Shown here: piece by piece, positions 33,800 to 40,642 of the stretch | Numbering within the stretch: position 1 is the stretch's first letter | How the letters are laid out: the number at the start of each line of letters is the position of its first letter | NCBI GenBank assembly: GCA_017410245.1 | Contig: JAFQRE010000017.1 | Coordinates: forward strand, 131,296-195,295 | Direction of reading: 5' to 3' | DNA: 64,000 nt | Source of the DNA: Bacteroidaceae bacterium | Lineage (GTDB): Bacteria > Bacteroidota > Bacteroidia > Bacteroidales > Barnesiellaceae_A | Made by a program: the position numbers and the translations under genes | The notes under the pieces: model-generated | Seen by the model: the letters and a program-made list of their open reading frames with translations, nothing else | What the model was told of the DNA's origin: nothing | Databases searched by the model: none

Positions 33800-33862
33800 G
33801 CAAAGATACGAAGAAACGAGCGAGAAATATGATGTTTACTTCGATATTTTTCACAGCGAGTG
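33800..33862 (-). repeat. 63-bp promoter-carrying repeat, copy B
   Basis: Second member of the tandem pair, starting 84 nt after copy A. It keeps TATCTTTG (minus strand, 33801-33808) and the inverted repeat. Similar, more diverged copies precede gltX at 59366 and 59441. Confidence 0.8.
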
Positions 33863-33914
33863 CGCCATATCTTCGAGGTTTACCTCAATGACACAACAAA
33901 TAGATGAGAGTATA

Positions 33915-33947
33915 TTTGTTGTAATAGTAAAATAAAGAGTACTTTTG
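33915..33947 (+). promoter_or_regulatory. promoter of the purine permease gene
   Basis: TTTG (33915-33918), 21-nt spacer, TACTTTTG (33940-33947): a full consensus match. Leader of about 30 nt; no purine riboswitch is seen. Confidence 0.7.
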
Positions 33948-33981
33948 CAACAGATTATAAACGCAAAAGAACTACAATCGC

Positions 33982-35271
33982 ATGGAATTGCTAAAAAAAC
34001 TATTTGGATTTGATGCTAAAAAAACAACGGTGCGTACCGAGATTATGGCCGGTATAACAACTTTTCTTGCCATGGCTTATATTTTGGCTGTCAATCCCAA
34101 TATTTTGAGCGATACGGGTATGGATAAAGGTGCCTTGTTTACAACGACAGCTCTTATTGCCGGTATTGCTACTATATTTATGGGACTATATGCCAAGCTG
34201 CCCTTTGCATTGGCACCGGGCATGGGTCTGAATGCCTTTTTTGCCTACTCGATATGTTCGGTAATGGGTTACTCATGGCAGTTTGCTCTCACAGCGGTTT
34301 TCTTGGAGGGTATTATATTTATATTACTTACGATAACCAATCTGCGTGAGAAAATTGTTGATGTTATACCCGAGACATTGAAGAATGCCATCAGTGTTGG
34401 TATTGGTCTTTATATTGCATTTATAGGATTGCAAAGTTGTGGTATCATTGTCAATAACGACATGACCCTGGTGAGCCTCGGTACGCTATCTACTCCTGCT
34501 CCGTTGTTGGCTATTGTAGGTATTATATTTACCTCTCTATTGCTTGTTAAGAAGGTGCAAGGTGCCTTACTCTGGGGTATATTGGTTACTACTATTGTAG
34601 GTATCCCTATGGGTGTGACTCATATGACCGGAGTTCTCAGTGTGCCACCTTCGATAGAGCCTATAGCAATGAAGTTTGAGTGGGGTAAAATCTTTACACC
34701 CGATATGTTTGTAGTTGTCTTTACCTTGCTCTTTGTCGATTTGTTCGATACCATAGGTACGCTTATTGGTGTTTCGGCCAAGGCCGGCATGGTGAAGAAT
34801 GGCAAAATTCCTCGTTTAAAACAAGCATTCCTTGTCGATGCGGTTGCCACAACAACCGGTGCCATGATGGGAACAAGTACTGTTACTACATTTGTAGAGA
34901 GTGCTGCGGGTGTAAACGAAGGGGGTTGTAGTGGTCTCACTGCCTTTGTTACCGGTGTGTGCTTCTTGTTATCGTTGTTTTTTGCTCCGTTCTTCTTGGC
35001 TATACCAGCATCGGCAACTGCTCCAGCCCTTATATTGGTGGGTCTGATGATGATGTCGTCGGTAGTTAATGTCAAGTTTAATGATTATAGCGAGGCAATA
35101 CCGGCATTTGTATGTATTGTCTTTATGCCTCTTTCGTATAGTATATCAGATGGTATTGTGATGGGACATTTGTGCTATGTGCTCATCAACCTACTGAGTG
35201 GTAATTATAAGAAAGTGACTATGGGTATGTATATCTTGTCGGCATTCTTTGTGCTCAAGTTTTTCTTGTAA
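33982..35271 (+). CDS. NCS2/AzgA-family purine permease
   Basis: A 429-residue inner-membrane transporter with about 12-14 segments. Family landmarks: TVRTEIMAGITTFLAMAYILAVNP, FALAPGMGLNAFFAYS, ETLKNAISVGIGLYIAFIGLQ, FVVVFTLLFVDLFDTIGTLIGV, and TSTVTTFVESAAGVNEGG. The AzgA branch imports adenine, guanine or hypoxanthine by proton symport; exact substrate cannot be read. The gene stands alone with its own promoter and terminator. A guanine-deaminase-like gene lies 29 kb downstream but is not linked. Confidence 0.9.
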   Translation: MELLKKLFGFDAKKTTVRTEIMAGITTFLAMAYILAVNPNILSDTGMDKGALFTTTALIAGIATIFMGLYAKLPFALAPGMGLNAFFAYSICSVMGYSWQFALTAVFLEGIIFILLTITNLREKIVDVIPETLKNAISVGIGLYIAFIGLQSCGIIVNNDMTLVSLGTLSTPAPLLAIVGIIFTSLLLVKKVQGALLWGILVTTIVGIPMGVTHMTGVLSVPPSIEPIAMKFEWGKIFTPDMFVVVFTLLFVDLFDTIGTLIGVSAKAGMVKNGKIPRLKQAFLVDAVATTTGAMMGTSTVTTFVESAAGVNEGGCSGLTAFVTGVCFLLSLFFAPFFLAIPASATAPALILVGLMMMSSVVNVKFNDYSEAIPAFVCIVFMPLSYSISDGIVMGHLCYVLINLLSGNYKKVTMGMYILSAFFVLKFFL

Positions 35272-35288
35272 GAGCATAGTAATAGATA

Positions 35289-35331
35289 AAAACAACGCGC
35301 AGACTCCATTGTGATGTCTGCGCGTTGTTTT
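35289..35331. terminator. bidirectional terminator (purine permease / lysS-gpsA-pgi operon)
   Basis: 16-bp perfect stem (35289-35304 with 35316-35331), A-rich before and T-rich after, between convergent genes. Confidence 0.85.
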
Positions 35332-35347
35332 CTATATAACCTGTTTT

Positions 35348-36694
35348 TTACAATCTCTCGCGTATGGCTTTGCTCTCGGCCTCATAGCCGGGCTTGTCGA
35401 GTAGGGCAAACATGTTGCGTTTGTAATCCTCAACACCGGGTTGGTTGAAGGGGTTTACGCCCAATATGTAACCACTGATGCCACAAGCCTTCTCAAAGAA
35501 GTAGATGAGCTGACCCAGGTAGCGCTCAGTGAGAGCGGGTATCTCTATCTTGAGGTTGGGTACTCCTCCATCAACGTGGGCTATTTGTGTACCAAGCTCG
35601 GCCATCTGGTTTACTTCATCTACACGCTTGCCGGCGAGGAAGTTGAGACCGTCGAGGTTGTCTTTGTCGGAAGGTATGATAACGGTATGACGCATCTCAC
35701 CAACCGACAACACTGTCTCGAAGATGGTGCGTTCGCCGTCTTGTATCCATTGACCCATCGAGTGCAAGTCGGTTGTGAAATCGACCGATGCGGGGAAGAT
35801 GCCCAGATGATCCTTGCCCTCACTTTCGCCGTATAGTTGTTTCCACCATTCGGCAAGGTAGTGTAGCTTAGGATTGAAGTTTACAAGTATCTCTATCTTT
35901 TTACCGGCTTGGTAGAGTGCATTGCGGGTAGCTGCATAGATAGCGGCAGGATTTTGGGCAAATGGTACATCTTCGTCACAAGCCTTTTGCATCTCAACAG
36001 CACCGGCTACAAGAGCACGAATGTCAAATCCTGCTATGGCTATAGGCAATAAGCCTACGGGAGAGAGTACCGAGAAGCGGCCACCAACATTGTCCTCGAT
36101 AACGAATGTCTTATAGCCTTCGGTGTCGGCCAACTTGCGTAGTGCGCCACGAGCAGCATCGGTTACAGCAACGATACGGCTACCGGCTTCTTCTTTACCC
36201 ACTTGCTTCTCGAGTTGCTCTTTGAGCAGACGGAATGCAATAGCAGGCTCGGTGGTAGTTCCCGATTTGGAGATAACCACGATGCCAAATTGTTTGTCGG
36301 CAAGCAACTCTTGCAATTCAAACAGATAATCTTCACCAATATTTTGTCCGGCAAAGAGTACAATGGGGGCATCATGCTTGCTACGAAGGTGCTCAAAGCT
36401 GTTTGATAATGCTTCGATGACAGCTTTAGCTCCAAGGTAGCTACCGCCAATACCTATTACCACTACAATCTCACATTTCGATTGCAGTGTACGAGCGGCA
36501 TTTTCTACGTCTTGCAGATGCTCCTCGGTTATTTCAGCGGGAAGGTTGAGCCAACCAAGAAAGTCGTTGCCAAGACCTGTCCCTTTGTGTAGTTGTTCTA
36601 TGCCGTTTATAGCTTTACCTTCCAAGGCAAAGATTTCCTCACGGCTTACAGCTCCAAGAGCTTTGTCTATTACCAAATTAATCTTTTTTTCCAT
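35348..36694 (-). CDS. pgi: glucose-6-phosphate isomerase
   Basis: A 448-residue isomerase of the short bacterial PGI class, interconverting glucose-6-phosphate and fructose-6-phosphate. Motifs: [78 protein letters not shown] and the end [17 protein letters not shown], which carries the catalytic lysine region. It is the last gene of lysS-gpsA-pgi, 31 nt behind gpsA. Confidence 0.96.
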   Translation of the reverse strand: MEKKINLVIDKALGAVSREEIFALEGKAINGIEQLHKGTGLGNDFLGWLNLPAEITEEHLQDVENAARTLQSKCEIVVVIGIGGSYLGAKAVIEALSNSFEHLRSKHDAPIVLFAGQNIGEDYLFELQELLADKQFGIVVISKSGTTTEPAIAFRLLKEQLEKQVGKEEAGSRIVAVTDAARGALRKLADTEGYKTFVIEDNVGGRFSVLSPVGLLPIAIAGFDIRALVAGAVEMQKACDEDVPFAQNPAAIYAATRNALYQAGKKIEILVNFNPKLHYLAEWWKQLYGESEGKDHLGIFPASVDFTTDLHSMGQWIQDGERTIFETVLSVGEMRHTVIIPSDKDNLDGLNFLAGKRVDEVNQMAELGTQIAHVDGGVPNLKIEIPALTERYLGQLIYFFEKACGISGYILGVNPFNQPGVEDYKRNMFALLDKPGYEAESKAIRERL

Positions 36695-36725
36695 CTCTAT
36701 CTATTGAAAATTAGTGGTCGTTGTT

Positions 36726-37724
36726 CTACAAGAAAGTATCGGCCATGCGGGCAATAGCTTTCTTGACGGGTGTGCGACGATATAAAATTTCATACATACA
36801 ATCGAGGATAGGCATTGCTACGTTGTAACGTTTGTTTACCTCGTGCATACATTTTGTACCGTAGTATCCCTCGGCTATCATATCCATCTCTACTTGGGCA
36901 GCCTTTACCGAGTAACCTCTACCTATCATGGTTCCGAAGTTGTGGTTGCGGCTGAAGCGTGAGTAGGCTGTCACCAACAAGTCGCCCAAATATACCGAGT
37001 CGCTCATGTCGCGAACAATGTCGGGTGATGCTGCTTGTAGGAAGTGCGACATCTCTTTGAGTGCATTCGATACAAGCATTGCTTGGAAGTTGTCGCCATT
37101 GCGTGAACCTTGGCACACACCCGATGCTATGGCATATACGTTCTTGAGTACGGCGCAGTACTCAATGCCTATCACGTCGGACGATACGATGGTGCGAAGT
37201 TTGTTGCACGAGAGCGCCTTGGCAAAGCTTCGTGCGCGTTCTATATCTTGACAACCTACTGTCAGATAGGATAGACGCTCGAGCGCTACTTCCTCGGCGT
37301 GACAAGGACCGCCGATGACGGCCATCATATTATCTTCTACACCATATACTTGCTTGAAGTAGTCGGTAACAATCAAGTTCTCGTCGGGGACAATACCCTT
37401 GATGGCTGTTACGATAAATTTGTCTTTGAGGTCGGCTGTCAATTTCTCAAGGTGCGACTTGAGATACGGCGAAGGAGTTGCCAATAGCAATGTATCGGCT
37501 TCTTCTACCACTGCATTGATGTCGGAACTGAAATCGATGCGGCTGGGGTCGAATGCCACGTCGGACAAGTATGCGGGGTTGTGACCATCGCGAATGAAGT
37601 CGGCAATACGATCATCGCGACGCATATACCATAATATGCGTTTCTCATTGTTGAGTATCAACTTAGCCAATGCGGTAGCCCAGCTACCTCCTCCCATGAT
37701 GGCTATTTTACCGGTGGGCTGCAT
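36726..37724 (-). CDS. gpsA: NAD(P)-dependent glycerol-3-phosphate dehydrogenase
   Basis: A 332-residue enzyme making sn-glycerol-3-phosphate for phospholipid synthesis. The N-terminal Rossmann motif is GKIAIMGGGSWATALAKL (two-Gly variant GGGSW), followed by LLATPSPYLKSHLEKL, ATAIKGI-type VTAIKGIVPDENL, GGPCHAEEVALERL, and the catalytic VLKNVYAIASGVCQG with the active-site Lys. The ATG at 37724 begins 5 nt after the lysS stop; ten extra in-frame residues upstream would overlap lysS. Co-transcription with lysS and pgi is likely. Confidence 0.95.
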   Translation of the reverse strand: MQPTGKIAIMGGGSWATALAKLILNNEKRILWYMRRDDRIADFIRDGHNPAYLSDVAFDPSRIDFSSDINAVVEEADTLLLATPSPYLKSHLEKLTADLKDKFIVTAIKGIVPDENLIVTDYFKQVYGVEDNMMAVIGGPCHAEEVALERLSYLTVGCQDIERARSFAKALSCNKLRTIVSSDVIGIEYCAVLKNVYAIASGVCQGSRNGDNFQAMLVSNALKEMSHFLQAASPDIVRDMSDSVYLGDLLVTAYSRFSRNHNFGTMIGRGYSVKAAQVEMDMIAEGYYGTKCMHEVNKRYNVAMPILDCMYEILYRRTPVKKAIARMADTFL

Positions 37725-37729
37725 GATAT

Positions 37730-39460
37730 TTATTTTTGTATTTGCGCAATCCATTCGGCTACGTTATCGACTGTAGGATTGGGCAAATTGAGTTTGTATT
37801 TTTTGTTTACACCACATATCTCTTGATGTAGTTTTTGCGGATTTACCTCGGCCATGTCGGCAACTGTGAGGTAGCCGGCTTTCTGTATGGGAGCTACCCA
37901 CTCGGCCGGTACACCAATGGCTGTGTATGCTGCTTCGTTGTCGCGTTTTTGTGTCTTCTCGGGACGCATTTGGGGGAAGAGCAACACCTCTTGTATGGTG
38001 GGCTGATTGGTCATGAACATAACCAAGCGGTCGATACCGATACCAATACCAGCTGTAGGTGGCATGCCATATTCGAGGGCTCGCAAGAAGTCTTGGTCGA
38101 TATACATAGCTTCGTCATCGCCCTTTTCCGATAGACTGAGCTGGTACATGAAGCGCTCGCGCTGATCTACGGGGTCGTTCAACTCCGAGTATGCGTTGGC
38201 AAGCTCTTTACCATTTACCATCAACTCAAAGCGCTCTGTGAGGTTGGGGTTGTTGCGGTGACGCTTGGTAAGGGGCGACATCTCAATGGGATAATCGGTA
38301 ATGAATGTGGGTTGTATATAGTTACCCTCACATTTCTCTCCAAATATTTCGTCGATGAGTTTGCCCTTACCCATGGTCTCATCGGTCTCAATACCCAGTT
38401 GGCGGCATACATCGCGAAGTTGCTCTTCTTCCATGCCGGTGATGTCTATGCCGGTGTGCTCCTTGATGGCCTCTATCATGGTTACGCGTTTGTAGGGAGC
38501 CTTGAAGCTGACTTGGTTGTCGCCGATGGTTATCTCAGTAGTGCCGTTTACGGCTATACATATCTTCTCGAGCATCTCCTCGGTAAAGGTCATGAGCCAA
38601 TTGTAGTCTTTGTACGACACGTACAACTCCATGCAGGTAAACTCGGGGTTGTGAGTGCGATCCATGCCTTCGTTGCGGAAGTTGCGTGAAAACTCATACA
38701 CACCCTCAAAACCACCTACGATGAGGCGTTTGAGATACAACTCATTGGCAATACGCAGGTAAAGAGGTATGTCAAGAGCATTGTGGTGAGTGATGAAGGG
38801 TCGAGCCGATGCACCACCGGGGATAGCTTGCAATACGGGAGTATCTACCTCAACATAGCCGTGCGAGTTCATAAAGTCGCGCATGGTGTTGAATACTGTT
38901 GCACGTTTCATGAAGATGTCTTTCACGCCTTCGTTCACCACCAAGTCAACGTAGCGTTGGCGGTAGCGCAACTCGGGATCGGAGAAGGCATCATATACCA
39001 CGCCGTCTTTCATCTTGACAACGGGGAGTGGACGCAATGACTTCGACAATACGGTGAGCTCTTGGGCATGAATGGTTATCTCGCCCATCTGGGTGCGGAA
39101 AACATATCCCTTGATACCTACGAAGTCGCCTATATCAAGAAGTTTCTTGAATACTGTGTTATACAACTCTTTGTCCTCGCCGGGGCATAGGTCATCGCGC
39201 GAGATATATACTTGAATACGACCTTGCGAGTCTTTCAACTCCATAAACGAAGCCTTACCCATGATGCGACGGCTCATGATACGACCGGCAACCGATACTT
39301 GTCGAGGCTCGGCATCATCGCTAAAAGACTCTTTTATCTCTGTTGTATATGCGTTTACTACATATTCGGCGGCGGGATAAGGTTCAATGCCTATGCGACG
39401 CAGTTCCTCCATGCTATTGCGGCGGATAATTTCCTGTTCGCTCAATTCTAAGATATTCAT
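37730..39460 (-). CDS. lysS: lysyl-tRNA synthetase (class II) with C-terminal extension
   Basis: A 576-residue LysRS. An OB-fold anticodon domain (VAGRIMSRRIMGKASFMELKDSQGRIQVYI) is followed by the class II core: FMNSHGYVEVDTPVLQAIPGGASARPF, FRNEGMDRTHNPEFTCMELY (motif 2) and GIGIGIDRLVMFMTNQPTIQEVLLFP (motif 3). After motif 3 the protein continues about 75 residues (ending VDNVAEWIAQIQK), longer than the ~505 residues of E. coli LysRS; the tail is predicted helical and is known to me from other Bacteroidales. First gene of the lysS-gpsA-pgi operon. Confidence 0.96.
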   Translation of the reverse strand: MNILELSEQEIIRRNSMEELRRIGIEPYPAAEYVVNAYTTEIKESFSDDAEPRQVSVAGRIMSRRIMGKASFMELKDSQGRIQVYISRDDLCPGEDKELYNTVFKKLLDIGDFVGIKGYVFRTQMGEITIHAQELTVLSKSLRPLPVVKMKDGVVYDAFSDPELRYRQRYVDLVVNEGVKDIFMKRATVFNTMRDFMNSHGYVEVDTPVLQAIPGGASARPFITHHNALDIPLYLRIANELYLKRLIVGGFEGVYEFSRNFRNEGMDRTHNPEFTCMELYVSYKDYNWLMTFTEEMLEKICIAVNGTTEITIGDNQVSFKAPYKRVTMIEAIKEHTGIDITGMEEEQLRDVCRQLGIETDETMGKGKLIDEIFGEKCEGNYIQPTFITDYPIEMSPLTKRHRNNPNLTERFELMVNGKELANAYSELNDPVDQRERFMYQLSLSEKGDDEAMYIDQDFLRALEYGMPPTAGIGIGIDRLVMFMTNQPTIQEVLLFPQMRPEKTQKRDNEAAYTAIGVPAEWVAPIQKAGYLTVADMAEVNPQKLHQEICGVNKKYKLNLPNPTVDNVAEWIAQIQK

Positions 39461-39485
39461 AAGCTTCAAAATCTACTATTTTGTG

Positions 39486-39493
39486 CAAATGTA
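39486..39493 (-). promoter_or_regulatory. -7 box of lysS
   Basis: Minus-strand TACATTTG, 26 nt before the ATG. Confidence 0.5.
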
Positions 39494-39624
39494 CAAAAAA
39501 TATGCTTACGACATATACTTTATGAGGCAATTTCGCATAGTGCAACTCTATGTTGTATGTAATGCTCTAAGTATGAGTGTATATTGTATGCTAAATGTAA
39601 TTTAATTCAGATAACTATGGCTTT

Positions 39625-39636
39625 GCAAACGTTTGC
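39625..39636. promoter_or_regulatory. LacI-type operator, distal copy
   Basis: GCAAACGTTTGC, a perfect 12-bp palindrome with central CG as bound by LacI-family regulators. An identical palindrome stands between susC and the LacI gene at 50890-50901; the match extends to TTGCAAACGTTTGCGTT (17 bp). It lies 55 nt upstream of the -7 box at 39692. Confidence 0.7.
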
Positions 39637-39691
39637 GTTTTTCATTTGCAGAAAAAATTATTTTGTTGTTGCCCAATTTGTTGTATGCTCG

Positions 39692-39699
39692 TACCTTTG
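39692..39699 (+). promoter_or_regulatory. -7 box of the ~340-nt RNA candidate
   Basis: TACCTTTG, perfect TAnnTTTG. A -33 box is poor (TTG about 20 nt upstream), as expected for an activated promoter. Transcription would start near 39706. Confidence 0.55.
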
Positions 39700-39705
39700 T
39701 GTCGT

Positions 39706-40045
39706 GAATGAGAAAGTAATCAATTTCACACTCCACATATTGCATGTGGACCTCATACAATAGGTTAAGGTAAAGATTGGTTTTATTATTACAGAGATTA
39801 AGGTTAAAAATAGGTTTTTAGGTAAGATTGTTTTAAAGGTAGATTTGATTGTTTGTAAGGTTTTCAATAAGATTAAGAAGATTGTTAGTGAATATGGTGC
39901 TGTCGTGAGATAGGGAAGCCATCAAGTCCCCGAAGGGGCAAACATGCAGGTTGCGAGTAATCGCAACCTTCCGAGAGAGCAGGAAACTGCCTCCTCAAGA
40001 ATACACAAAGGAGAATATCGCGAGATGTTCTCCTTTGTTGCTTTA
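39706..40045 (+). ncRNA. candidate ~340-nt structured RNA with a C-depleted segment
   Basis: Between lysS and the HTH gene lies a transcript-like unit: -7 box at 39692, hairpin TCCACAT/ATGTGGA (39732-39738 with 39744-39750), then 141 nt (39759-39899) holding only two C residues, then hairpins CCCC-GAA-GGGG (39928-39938), GGTTGCGA-GTAA-TCGCAACC (39949-39968) and GCAG-GAAA-CTGC (39979-39990), and a terminator (40005-40038). Two loops are GNRA tetraloops. The C-poor part is open in one frame (39764-39913) but has no ATG. I do not recognise RNase P, tmRNA, a cobalamin riboswitch or group II intron motifs. A LacI-type operator lies upstream. Confidence 0.55.
40005..40038. terminator. terminator of the RNA candidate, shared with the HTH gene
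   Basis: 11-bp stem (40005-40015 with 40028-40038), inner ATC-GCGA-GAT, followed by TGCTTTATG. Confidence 0.65.
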
Positions 40046-40059
40046 TGTGATAACGATGT

Positions 40060-40458
40060 TTAACGGGTTTGTTTTAGCTCTTTGAGCATTTCTTGATTGA
40101 TAGATACTTGTGTGCGCAAATAGTCAAGTTGGCTGATGAGTAAATCTATCTTTTCTTGTTGTTTCTTTAGCATTGCATTTTGTGATGCAATGGTTGTAAT
40201 GATGTTTGACATGGTATTGACAGTATCGGCTGCACCTTTGAGTAGCATATCGCCTGTTCCCATGATAAACCATGTAGGGTTGAGTTCGGGGTACGCTGTA
40301 AGGATTTTGACTATTGTGTCGTAAGACAATCCCTTGCCCGACCGTCTCTGTTTGCCCAGAGTGCCCACGGCTATCTTGGCTTGTATCGTTATGCGATTGT
40401 CGTTTAGGCCTTTGTATTGCATGAATTCATCAAGGCGGGTGAATAATGTGCTCTCCAT
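40060..40458 (-). CDS. HTH (Xre/CI-like) transcriptional regulator with coiled coil
   Basis: A 132-residue protein. Residues about 1-70 resemble a helix-turn-helix of the Xre/CI type (RLDEFMQYKGLNDNRITIQAKI, GKGLSYDTIVKILTAYPELNPTWFIMGTGDMLL); the NPTWFIMGTGDML ending is typical of Bacteroidota phage-repressor-like HTH proteins. Residues about 85-128 form a coiled coil (NAMLKKQQEKIDLLISQLDYLRTQV) likely used for dimerisation. No protease domain. Target unknown; it is convergent with the RNA candidate, so it may be unrelated. Confidence 0.8.
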   Translation of the reverse strand: MESTLFTRLDEFMQYKGLNDNRITIQAKIAVGTLGKQRRSGKGLSYDTIVKILTAYPELNPTWFIMGTGDMLLKGAADTVNTMSNIITTIASQNAMLKKQQEKIDLLISQLDYLRTQVSINQEMLKELKQTR

Positions 40459-40516
40459 TTTGTAAATAATAATTGGGTAGTAATAGGTGAATATATTTGA
40501 TGCTTCTTTTACGGTA

Positions 40517-40524
40517 CAAATATA
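40517..40524 (-). promoter_or_regulatory. -7 box of the HTH gene
   Basis: Minus-strand TATATTTG, 58 nt before the ATG. Confidence 0.4.
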
Positions 40525-40584
40525 AATATAAATCTTAAATCCTTATATACAAATGTTTCAAAAATGCATATTTTTTATAAAAAA

Positions 40585-40615
40585 TGAGCCTGAACTTAAG
40601 TTTAGTTCAGGCTCA
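40585..40615 (-). terminator. terminator of the sus-type operon
   Basis: 11-bp stem (40605-40615 with 40585-40595), then ATTTTTTATAA on the minus strand, 28 nt beyond the amylase stop. Confidence 0.8.
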
Positions 40616-40642
40616 AATTATATTTCGATAGAAAAATGTCAA

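Noticed and set aside
33716-33862. CRISPR array
   Set aside because: Only two units per site, 21-nt spacing, copies internally diverged, and no cas genes.
39658-39867. 69-residue minus-strand frame in the lysS-HTH gap
   Set aside because: No promoter or leader on that strand; it is the complement of the C-poor RNA segment.
39706-40045. Cobalamin riboswitch, RNase P RNA, tmRNA or group II intron
   Set aside because: GGGAAGCC and CCCC resemble parts of a B12 box but the AGCCACTG box is absent and no B12 gene follows; the AGAGGAAAGTC core of RNase P, tmRNA ends and intron domain V are absent.
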